Assembly: GCA_016926595.1 (NCBI GenBank)
Contig: JAFGOG010000228.1
Coordinates: 1-13,879, forward strand
Direction of reading: 5' to 3'
Origin: Anaerolineae bacterium
GTDB lineage: Bacteria; Chloroflexota; Anaerolineae; JAAYZQ01
DNA length: 13,879 nucleotides
Position 1 is the first letter of the stretch. Each line of letters begins with the position of its first letter. The notes beneath the pieces were generated by a model that saw only the letters and a program-made list of their open reading frames with translations, had not been told where the DNA came from and searched no databases. A program made the position numbers and the translations under genes. Shown in pieces: positions 1-7,277 of this stretch.

Positions 1-645
1 CCCGGCGGCCAGGCAGGCTCGAGCCAATCCCAGCAGTTGATAGCCCTGCCCTCGGCGGTTGCCGATCTCGCACTCTATGTCCAGGGCCTGTTGGTGTGAT
101 TGAAAGGCCAGATCGCTTTTCTGCACAGCGTAGTATGCCTGTCCCAGGCCGTCGAGAAACTTGGCTTCCCCTCTCCGGTCGCCGGCCTGGCGAGCGATAG
201 CAAGCGCCTCCTCAAGGCGCTCGATAGCCTGCTCAAACTCCCCCAGTGCGCCCCACGCCCTGCCCAAATTGCCGAGCCACACCCCTTCATAGCGGCGATA
301 GCCAATCTCACGGGTGAGGTCTATGGCTTGTTGATAGAACTGGATCGCGTGTGCGATCTGCCCCTGGGTGCGGTGGATATCACCCAGGTTGCCGAGCCAA
401 TCGTGCATATTGCGCAGGTCACCGATCTCCCGGGCGATGGACAGAGCCTGCTTCAGAGCGTCACTGGCTCGATCTATCCACCCCTCTACGCGGTAGGCGA
501 CGCCCAGGTTTCCCAGCGCTGCCCCTTCCTCCCCGCGATCACCACTCTCCCGGGCGATCTCCAGTGCCTGGTTGTAGAGCGAGATCGCCTCTTCCACCTG
601 GCCCAGGCCACGGTAGGCCAGGCCCAGATGGCGCAAGTTGGCCGC
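1..645 (-). repeat. TPR-coding tandem repeat region, about 120-bp period
   Basis: The C-terminal part of the CHAT-STAND gene encodes successive 40-residue TPR units with recurring LGNLG and A..Y..AL.IA motifs and a [ST]G[DN]-like turn, starting near residues 1088, 1128, 1168, 1208 and 1248. The long 40-residue unit is the kinesin-light-chain-like TPR form common in STAND sensors. The array continues beyond the window. Confidence 0.85.
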
Positions 646-3600
646 CTGCAAGTGAGGATCGCGGAGGTGTCCCACAAGTCTCCGCCGCATTTCAACCAGG
701 CGGACATAGTATGCCCATTGGAACAGGTGGTCAAAGTCAATCAGATTCAGCACGTGGCAGGCACCATCATAGTCCTCGGCCCGCACGCGGTGCTCAAACT
801 CGGCCAGTTGGGGGGCCAGATCGTCGATTGTTTCCCAGGCGCTTTCGGGCTTGCGAATGCGGGCATAGAACGCGGCAGCGCGCAACTCCAGATTACGCCT
901 GTGATAAGCGCCTGCTTTGTCACCGTCTGGCAACTGCCAGTAGATGTACTCGCGGTCGAGAGGATGGAGGTTGTATTCGTTCGTGATCCGATTGACACTG
1001 GCAAAGTAGCTTCTGATCAGTCGACTCAGAGTACGGCGAACGTGCAAACCAGGAAACCAGGGGTGTAGAAGATAGGCGATCGCCGTCTCCTCGACCGGAC
1101 GGTCAAAGACGGCCAGGGCTTCCATGACCCGTTGTTCTTCTCCCCCCAGGCGGCGATAGCCTCCGGCCATCAAGCACTCGACCACTTGTTGGCCGAATAG
1201 CTCTTTGTCGGCCAGTAGTTCCGACAAGCGGGCCGTGGGGTCGTCAAGCAGGATGCCGGCCAAAAGCTCCAGCGCGCGAGGGATACCCTGGCAAAGGACC
1301 GCAGCACGGTCCAAGATCTCATCCGGGGCGTTCTGCAATCCCAGCTCACCCTGGGGGTCCAGCTCGCGCAGCATCGCCATCGCCTCTGCCGAGGGCAGCC
1401 CCTCGCGCAAAGCCAGGCTGCGCACCCCAGGCAAGGCAGCGGGCGCAATCTTGATCTGCTCGCGCGAGGTGGCGATCAACTGCGCTCCACTCGGCTGGGT
1501 CAGGCACCGGTCGACAAAGAGACGTAACCCCTCGTCAGCGATGTCGCCGCTGGCGGTCAGATGATCTTCAAAGTTATCCAAAAGGATGAGGTATAGCCCG
1601 CCCTGCATGGCTTCGAGCAGAAATTCGACCTTTTCCTCCAGCGATCTATCCGCTGCGGCCCAATGAGCCGCCAACTGGCTGGTGGCTGGCTCACCCAACA
1701 TCCGGCCCACATCAGCATAGATTCGTTCCAATCCGAGCCCGGTGCTGCGCGCACTGAGGTAGAGAATTCCGTCCACCGCCAGCGCCCGCTCCTCGCCCGG
1801 CACGGGCAGTTTTCCCCGTTCCAGGTCGGCCAGGACGTAGCTGGCGAGAGCCGTCTTGCCCATGCCACCCCGCCCGACGACACTGATCAAGCGCACCCTT
1901 CTGTCGGCCAGGTGTTGGCAAAGGGCATGTCTCTCATGGTAACGATCCTGGAACGTGTGGCTCACATCCAGGGGGCGCACATTGACCACCCTCTGGCGTT
2001 CGCGCATGGCACGACGCCGCCGGTCGGCCTCGTCCCTTCTGGCCCGCAAGCGCTCCATAGCCGCGTCCAGGTCTTCGCTGCCGTAGAGTCGATCACGATA
2101 TCGTTCATACTGATTCGGATTGGCCTCTTTCACCGCGGCCAGCAGCTCACCGAGCAGCACCCCTTTTTCGCACTGCACGATCACAACATCGATCATCTCC
2201 TCGAGGCTAGAGTTTTCACCAAAATGGTGCAGCAGCGATCTGAGCTCGGGGTGGTCGTGACACAGTCGACGCAGGGTCTTGGTGGTGAAAGCCTCTCGAA
2301 GGAGGTTGCGGATGGCGGCAATGTCATACTGCTTGCCGCTGCCCTTGCCGATCTGGTGCTCGACAGGAATACTTTGTGAGCTCGTCTCAATTTTTGACGC
2401 AGCCCTTGGCCACCTTTCCAATACTTGAATAGAATGACAAATCGTTGCTATCTCGCCACCATCCTGACGCACACTGAAATTGAGAGACGCAGGACCGACC
2501 TGCCTTGCTTTCACCGCAAACATCGCCGCAGGGGCATCCACATCCTCATCGACAAAGAGCGTGCGTCTGTCGTCCTCGATATCGCACGTGATGGACCAGG
2601 CACGAATTTCCACCTCACCCCGCCTTAGCTTCCGCCCCTCAATCGGCTCGAATCTCACAGAGACTTGGACTTGTCCCGTATCAATCACGACCGGTTCCGG
2701 CACATTCAATATAGGGGGCAGTTTTTCTTTCGCAAGAGAGGGGGTTTCGGGCCGCCGGATCCACAGTCGTACGTAAAAGTACGCACCCACTTGCACTTCC
2801 GATGGTACCGCAGTGTCGATGATTCGAGTTTGGTAGGCCGGCATGTCCAGTGCATCTTCATCAGCAGTTCCTCGATGGCGAAGGTAGAGAACGGGGCTGT
2901 ACCATGCTTCCCGCGTATTCATTCGAAGGGCCGCTCGGAAAGCACTGAGGATGTCTTGGTGCTCCAGTGCTTCGTAGAAGCTCCAGACAAAGCTGTTGGC
3001 GAAACTATCAAGCACGGGATATTGCATGCCCACCACTGCCGGAACCCCGGCCAAAATGAGACCCGGGGCCAGCCCGCTAAAGATGAGATCATCACCTACC
3101 CGAGCAGTCTCGCATGCCAGTAACAACACCATCCTAACTCGAGCGTTGTACAACACCGAGGCAAACTCGTCCGTAGGGATCCAATCAACATCGCCATTGC
3201 GCTCAAAGGCCAGGGCGCCAACTTTTCTCCCACCCGGTACCGACATCAGACGACCATGTCCATCAAAGTGCAGTCCCCATGGTGCCATGCGTTCGATCAA
3301 TAGCTTGTGCTGAAGCCGCTCAAAGATCCCCGGAGAGAGGGTCTCGACGTTCTTCCACGGCAAATCAATCGGTGCTAGCGCTGGAAGGGTGACGGGTTGG
3401 GATACAACTCGCAGGAGTGGCAAGCCGCGGATACTCTGATCCAGGACTGGGGGCGGCTGGGGATAGGTAATATATCGAGTTATGCCAACGATCCCATCAC
3501 GAACCAGAAACCGGCCAAGGTCATCGGCGATCATCTCCCAAGGGTATTGCGCAAGCTGGATCTGATCTGCATCAAAGCGTAACTCAAAATGAACTGCCCT

Positions 3601-3906
3601 CTCTTCCCGCCTGCCGTCGTCAAGTATGCTGGATACCAGCTTGGCAACATCTCCACATATGAGACACTGGTAGAGTTTCTTGCCAAACGAAACAGGTTGT
3701 GAACGCGAGTCGTGAATGAGGTCCACTACCAGGCGATCAAGCTCTGCCTTGGAGGGCATTGGCGACTCCGCTCTGCACTCGCCGCCAGGTGCCATGGCCC
3801 GCACCTCGAGCGTTTCTCTGTGGGCGGTCAATTGGAACGTTACCCCAAGTCTGTGGGACATGAGCATTGCTGTGCAACACCCCTCCCCTTGCAGGTAGTC
3901 CTTCAT
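1..3906 (-). CDS. CHAT protease - beta domain - EAD-like - STAND NTPase - TPR protein (C-terminus cut by window edge)
   Basis: One uninterrupted frame of 1302 codons runs from an ATG at 3906 off the left edge; I checked every codon for stops. Residues ~1-345 are a CHAT (caspase-like) cysteine protease: YPWEMI near 127, HFDGHG with predicted catalytic His217, LLLACETA with catalytic Cys265, a GVPAVVGMQ core and W335..PVLYLR. Residues ~346-500 form an all-beta region I cannot name. Residues ~527-602 are a helical domain of the effector-associated (EAD) type, ending NPNQYERY. A STAND/NB-ARC-like NTPase follows: P-loop GRGGMGKT 678-685, Walker B LILLDNFED with Asp777, and TSR815. From ~1088 there are five 40-residue TPRs and the start of a sixth. 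Likely role (inference): a cytoplasmic sensor whose TPRs bind a trigger, the NTPase oligomerises and CHAT cleaves a target. Start: AGGAG 11 nt upstream and an ATGA overlap with the subtilase gene; Met14 is a weaker alternative. Confidence 0.93.
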   Translation of the reverse strand, partial: MKDYLQGEGCCTAMLMSHRLGVTFQLTAHRETLEVRAMAPGGECRAESPMPSKAELDRLVVDLIHDSRSQPVSFGKKLYQCLICGDVAKLVSSILDDGRREERAVHFELRFDADQIQLAQYPWEMIADDLGRFLVRDGIVGITRYITYPQPPPVLDQSIRGLPLLRVVSQPVTLPALAPIDLPWKNVETLSPGIFERLQHKLLIERMAPWGLHFDGHGRLMSVPGGRKVGALAFERNGDVDWIPTDEFASVLYNARVRMVLLLACETARVGDDLIFSGLAPGLILAGVPAVVGMQYPVLDSFANSFVWSFYEALEHQDILSAFRAALRMNTREAWYSPVLYLRHRGTADEDALDMPAYQTRIIDTAVPSEVQVGAYFYVRLWIRRPETPSLAKEKLPPILNVPEPVVIDTGQVQVSVRFEPIEGRKLRRGEVEIRAWSITCDIEDDRRTLFVDEDVDAPAAMFAVKARQVGPASLNFSVRQDGGEIATICHSIQVLERWPRAASKIETSSQSIPVEHQIGKGSGKQYDIAAIRNLLREAFTTKTLRRLCHDHPELRSLLHHFGENSSLEEMIDVVIVQCEKGVLLGELLAAVKEANPNQYERYRDRLYGSEDLDAAMERLRARRDEADRRRRAMRERQRVVNVRPLDVSHTFQDRYHERHALCQHLADRRVRLISVVGRGGMGKTALASYVLADLERGKLPVPGEERALAVDGILYLSARSTGLGLERIYADVGRMLGEPATSQLAAHWAAADRSLEEKVEFLLEAMQGGLYLILLDNFEDHLTASGDIADEGLRLFVDRCLTQPSGAQLIATSREQIKIAPAALPGVRSLALREGLPSAEAMAMLRELDPQGELGLQNAPDEILDRAAVLCQGIPRALELLAGILLDDPTARLSELLADKELFGQQVVECLMAGGYRRLGGEEQRVMEALAVFDRPVEETAIAYLLHPWFPGLHVRRTLSRLIRSYFASVNRITNEYNLHPLDREYIYWQLPDGDKAGAYHRRNLELRAAAFYARIRKPESAWETIDDLAPQLAEFEHRVRAEDYDGACHVLNLIDFDHLFQWAYYVRLVEMRRRLVGHLRDPHLQAANLRHLGLAYRGLGQVEEAISLYNQALEIARESGDRGEEGAALGNLGVAYRVEGWIDRASDALKQALSIAREIGDLRNMHDWLGNLGDIHRTQGQIAHAIQFYQQAIDLTREIGYRRYEGVWLGNLGRAWGALGEFEQAIERLEEALAIARQAGDRRGEAKFLDGLGQAYYAVQKSDLAFQSHQQALDIECEIGNRRGQGYQLLGLARACLAAG

Positions 3907-3922
3907 CGCGTTTCGTACTCCT
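3903..3922 (-). promoter_or_regulatory. Translational coupling site: ATGA overlap plus AGGAG ribosome binding site
   Basis: The TGA stop of the CPBP-subtilase gene (3905-3903) overlaps the ATG of the CHAT-STAND gene (3906-3904). AGGAG at 3922-3918 lies 11 nt upstream of the ATG, inside the end of the upstream gene. This layout is typical of translationally coupled partners made in a fixed ratio. Confidence 0.85.
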
Positions 3923-6407
3923 CTGCTTCGGCCGCGGCCCACACGTCCAGCCGTCCCCAACCATAGACCTGGTTGGGCACGCTGTCCCAGCCATCTCCGT
4001 CGCACCCGCAGATGACACCGGCCGGCCGCACCTCGCCCTGGCACGCAGCGTCGATCTTGAGAGGGTATGCCGTTTGGAGCAAAAGCCGGCGGGTTGCGGC
4101 GACGTCGCCGGCAAGCGACGGGTCCATCGACCAGAGCAGAGCGACCGCGCCCGCGACGTGGGGTGCGGCTGCCGACGTTCCGGCCGCACGGCCATAGCCA
4201 CCCGGCACCGACGAGACGATCTCCTCTCCCGGCGCGACCAGGTCAGGTTTCAACGACTGGCCCTCTACACTCGCCGCCGGCCCGCGGCTGCTAAATGGCG
4301 CCGCCCGGTCGTGCTGTGTGATGGCGCCCACGGTCAACACAGTCTCGTAAAGGGCAGGCGCCACGTCGACGCTGCCACACGCTGGCCCATCATTGCCCGC
4401 GCTGGCCACCAGCATCTGGCCGGCCGCTCGCAGGTGCTCGGCCGCGAGGCGCAGCATTCCGGGCCGGCAGCCCTCTTCCGCCGGGCAGCCCCACGCGTGG
4501 ACGACGACACCCGCCCCACGCGCCGGATCTCCGTCGTCGAGTGGGTCGCCAGCCAGCGGAAAAGGGGCAAACAGGAACTCCATGCACGCCAGGTAGCTCC
4601 CGGGATTGCCGAGACCGTGGCGCATGGCGCGGCACGCGATCCAGAAAGCGCCCGGCGCCACGCCAACAGGCGCCTCTCCTTCCTTGCCGAGGACGATGCC
4701 CAGCGTGTGCGTGCCGTGGCCCACATCATCCCACGGCGCCGGGCGCTCACCCCAGGCGTCGTACCAGGCATAGTCGTGGACTGGCTGGGTGCCGTCAGCC
4801 TTCGAGCCGAAGTACGTCCCCCTCAGCGCCGGATGATCCCATACCACCCCGGTGTCCGCGATGCCCACCACCACGCCCTGCCCCGTGTAGCCCCGCCGCC
4901 ACACCTGGTCAGCTCCGATGGCACGCAAGTTCCATGGAATCTCGACAGGCGTGGCGACCTCCACAACGGGCAGGGGCCAGGTGCGAGGGTAGCGCCTCAT
5001 GCCCGGTTGAAAGAGGACCGCCGCCACGCCCGGCTGTGTCTCTAGCGCGTGGCGCAGTCCCGGCCGTTCCAGCACCTCGACGGCATTGATCAAATAGTGG
5101 GGCCGGTAGCGCACGCGGCGCCTGTCGAGCTCGGCACACAGGGCAGCCTGGCTCGCCTCGGCCGTCTCGACGAGGGTGTGATAGACCCACGCCCGCCGCT
5201 CGCCCGGGTCCGAAATCGAGGCCGCGGCGCCCAGGTCCGCCTGCTCCGCCATCACGACAAACAGACCATCCGGGTAAAAGCCAGGCGCGCCAGCAGCCAG
5301 GTAGAGGATAGCGACCACTGCCCAGGCAAGAATCGCGGCGCCTGCCGGCGCACAACTGCGTGTGAGGCCTCTGCCGGCTCTGCGCCACAGCCACAAGATC
5401 AAGCCCAACCCACCCGCCGCCAGCGGCATCCAGGCCGACGCCAGCCAGTGCAGCACCTCCTCCTGGCTGCGTGGATCGACGAACGCCAGGCGAAACCAGC
5501 GGTAGATCAGGTGGACGGCCACCGCCGGCCAGATCGAGCCGCCGCCCCGGATCGTCAGCTCCAGGGCCAGCAGGCCAAACGGCAGGGCGGTCAAGAAGCG
5601 GAGCAGCCCCGCCCAATCGCCGGCCGGCAGGATCGCCCCCCCCTGCGCGGCGACGAACAGGAGCAGGCTTCCGGCGGCCGCCCGGCGCCGGCTGTTGGCC
5701 TCTCCCTGCAACGCCGCGAGCAGCCAGGCCAGGGCGACCCCACGGAAAAGCAGTTCCTCGCCGAGCGCGTCGGGCACAGCCATCAAAAGATTAGCCGCCG
5801 TTGTGCTCGGGCTGCCCAACGAGCCGACCACCACCCAGGGCCAGGCGACGACCGCGCCGGCAGCCAGCGCCAGCCAGACAACAGCCGGATCAGGCGGGCG
5901 GCACAGGCCAAAACGCCGCCACGCAGCCTGCAGCCGACCACCGCGGCGGCGCGCCTCGAGATGCCCCATCCCAACCAGCAGAAACGGCACGACCAGAGCG
6001 AAGCGCAGCAGGGCCGCACGCACCGGCCCCGCGAGATACACATCGCCGGGCAGTGGCAGGGCCGCCAGCGCGCCAAGCGCCTGGGATAGGGCAATCACAA
6101 TCATCAGTCGCACTGCCAGGTGCAGGAACTCGCGTCCTGGCCGCCGGCTTATGCCGTAAACAGGCACGAACAGCGACAGGTGCAACGCCAGGCTGCCGCC
6201 AATCGAGATCAGGCCGATGGCCCAGCCGGGCAGCAGTGGCTCCGCAGGCGGCAGCAGCGACAACTGCACCCACAAGTAGGGCGGCGCCCCGGCCAGCAGC
6301 GACACGCCGCCCACGACCAGGGGCGGCACCACGGCCAGCCAGCCCGCCAAGAGGAACAGCCCGAGCCACCTGCCACGATCGGGACGGGGCACAGAGAGTG
6401 CCGTCAC
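3903..6407 (-). CDS. CPBP (Abi-like) membrane domain fused to subtilisin-like serine protease
   Basis: An 834-residue protein starting at GTG 6407. Residues ~15-375 are strongly hydrophobic, about ten to eleven membrane segments, and carry the CPBP/CAAX-protease motif EELLFRG (217-223). The second CPBP motif reads FVAAQ (Gln255 replaces the usual His) and the third HLIYR (His299, Arg303 replaces the usual Asn), so metalloprotease activity is doubtful. Residues ~382-475 resemble an I9-type subtilisin propeptide. Residues ~510-825 are a peptidase S8 domain with intact residues: Asp518 (ADTG), His564 (GHGTH), oxyanion Asn672 (SAGNDG) and Ser745 (GTSAAAPHVAG). The enzyme is probably a membrane-tethered zymogen; which side the S8 domain faces is not certain. 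A longer frame runs to 6503, but GTG 6407 has AGGAG 8 nt upstream and overlaps the previous stop. Confidence 0.93.
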   Translation of the reverse strand: MTALSVPRPDRGRWLGLFLLAGWLAVVPPLVVGGVSLLAGAPPYLWVQLSLLPPAEPLLPGWAIGLISIGGSLALHLSLFVPVYGISRRPGREFLHLAVRLMIVIALSQALGALAALPLPGDVYLAGPVRAALLRFALVVPFLLVGMGHLEARRRGGRLQAAWRRFGLCRPPDPAVVWLALAAGAVVAWPWVVVGSLGSPSTTAANLLMAVPDALGEELLFRGVALAWLLAALQGEANSRRRAAAGSLLLFVAAQGGAILPAGDWAGLLRFLTALPFGLLALELTIRGGGSIWPAVAVHLIYRWFRLAFVDPRSQEEVLHWLASAWMPLAAGGLGLILWLWRRAGRGLTRSCAPAGAAILAWAVVAILYLAAGAPGFYPDGLFVVMAEQADLGAAASISDPGERRAWVYHTLVETAEASQAALCAELDRRRVRYRPHYLINAVEVLERPGLRHALETQPGVAAVLFQPGMRRYPRTWPLPVVEVATPVEIPWNLRAIGADQVWRRGYTGQGVVVGIADTGVVWDHPALRGTYFGSKADGTQPVHDYAWYDAWGERPAPWDDVGHGTHTLGIVLGKEGEAPVGVAPGAFWIACRAMRHGLGNPGSYLACMEFLFAPFPLAGDPLDDGDPARGAGVVVHAWGCPAEEGCRPGMLRLAAEHLRAAGQMLVASAGNDGPACGSVDVAPALYETVLTVGAITQHDRAAPFSSRGPAASVEGQSLKPDLVAPGEEIVSSVPGGYGRAAGTSAAAPHVAGAVALLWSMDPSLAGDVAATRRLLLQTAYPLKIDAACQGEVRPAGVICGCDGDGWDSVPNQVYGWGRLDVWAAAEAEEYETR

Positions 6408-6420
6408 GTCGCCCGCTCCT
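6404..6420 (-). promoter_or_regulatory. Translational coupling site: GTGA overlap plus AGGAG ribosome binding site
   Basis: AGGAG at 6420-6416 stands 8 nt before GTG 6407-6405, whose last two bases form the TGA stop (6406-6404) of the upstream Lgt-family gene. This decides the GTG start over an upstream ATG at 6503 that would give a long overlap and a non-homologous, arginine-rich extension. Confidence 0.85.
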
Positions 6421-7264
6421 GGGAACCAGGCGCCCGCCTGTAACCACGGGCGAGCATCCACGTCGCCAGAGCGACGGCGCCGGCAGTGTAGAGGTGGGTC
6501 CACGAAAAGGGGCCTGCGAGTTCTGGCGCGTCGGCGCGCCAGAACTCGAACACGAAACGCTGGCCGTAGTGGAGAATGACAAACAGGAAAAAGAGCGCGC
6601 CGGGCCTCCTCCCCCCCCTCACCCTAACCGACTGGCGGTCGACTCCCTCTCCCCCCCCTGAAGGGGAGGGCAGGGGGGGGGTGAAACGCTCGATCGCGAT
6701 GAGCACCACAAAAATGACCAGGTTGGCGAGAATGCTGGCAAGCTGGGTGGGATAGCGCGAGGCCCACACACCATGGACATCGGGCAGGATGAGCGCGGGC
6801 CAGGCAGTGCTCTCGCGCCCGTAACAGCAGCCCTGGAGCAGGCACCCCACGCGCGCGATGGCGATGCCCAGTGGCAGCGGAACCGCGAACAGATCGAAGC
6901 AACGGCCGGCGGGCAGCCGGCGGGCCCGGCAGATCAGATAGCCGGCCAGGGCGCCGCCAGCAAGTGCACCGAGCGCGCGCTGGCCTCCCCACCATCCCGG
7001 TGGCAGAGGGATACCATGCACGGCATAGTCGGCGAGGTAGGGCAGGGCGACTTCGATCGCGGCGCCCACGATCAGCCCGAGCTGAAGAAACGGGACGGCC
7101 AGGAGCACATCAAAACCTGTGACAGGCCAGCGGCCGCGAGGGTAGAGGGCGCCGCCGCATCGCAGCCGCAAAAAGACACCGGCGACGAACACGAGCACGC
7201 CCATCACGCGCACAAGTGTATAAGTGCCCAGGGTCCACGGGCCGACGACGAGTGTTGGTTGCAT
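6404..7264 (-). CDS. Lgt-family membrane protein, paralog B (prolipoprotein diacylglyceryl transferase-like)
   Basis: A 286-residue polytopic membrane protein of the Lgt fold, recognised by IARVG followed by GCCYGR (145-150), RYPTQL, and RFVFEFWR (Arg236, Glu240) before the last membrane helix. True Lgt moves diacylglycerol from phosphatidylglycerol to the lipobox cysteine of exported prolipoproteins. Here the canonical GRxGNFxNGE reads ARVGCLLQGCCYG, losing the Asn and acidic residues, and the HGG loop is reduced to AGG, so a different reaction is likely. Residues ~195-220 are a Pro/Gly/Arg-rich insert coded by a palindromic repeat. The start MQPTLVVGPW matches paralog A (MLPTLSFGPW) and follows AGGAG by 4 nt; the frame could begin at 7297, but that would overlap the activase. 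The stop overlaps the CPBP-subtilase start. Confidence 0.88.
   Translation of the reverse strand: MQPTLVVGPWTLGTYTLVRVMGVLVFVAGVFLRLRCGGALYPRGRWPVTGFDVLLAVPFLQLGLIVGAAIEVALPYLADYAVHGIPLPPGWWGGQRALGALAGGALAGYLICRARRLPAGRCFDLFAVPLPLGIAIARVGCLLQGCCYGRESTAWPALILPDVHGVWASRYPTQLASILANLVIFVVLIAIERFTPPLPSPSGGGEGVDRQSVRVRGGRRPGALFFLFVILHYGQRFVFEFWRADAPELAGPFSWTHLYTAGAVALATWMLARGYRRAPGSQERAT
6607..6683. repeat. Palindromic C-run/G-run element inserted in frame in Lgt paralog B
   Basis: The element contains CCCCCCCCTGAAGGGG (6651-6666), GCAGGGGGGGGGTG at its right end, and a small stem-loop core CGACTGGCGGTCG (6629-6641). The first two motifs recur exactly in Lgt paralog A and the core recurs with one change in the activase gene. 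The reading frame passes through it as a Pro/Ser/Gly/Arg-rich loop between two membrane helices. Confidence 0.8.
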
Positions 7265-7277
7265 CGATCTCCTATCT

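Noticed and set aside
1..645. 120-bp periodicity considered as a CRISPR-like or non-coding tandem repeat
   Set aside because: Units are diverged at the DNA level and translate to canonical TPR motifs, so the period reflects protein repeats.
3867..6089. Long plus-strand frames opposite the CPBP-subtilase gene (3867-5045 and 5049-6089)
   Set aside because: Arg/Pro/Gly-rich mirror translations of a clear S8 and CPBP coding sequence, without ribosome binding sites or domains.
6408..6503. ATG at 6503 as the CPBP-subtilase start
   Set aside because: It would overlap the Lgt gene by 100 nt and add an Arg-rich piece; GTG 6407 has AGGAG at 8 nt and a GTGA overlap.
6607..6683. G/C-run hairpin considered as a transcription terminator
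   Set aside because: It lies inside an open reading frame with no T-run, and sister copies sit inside other genes.
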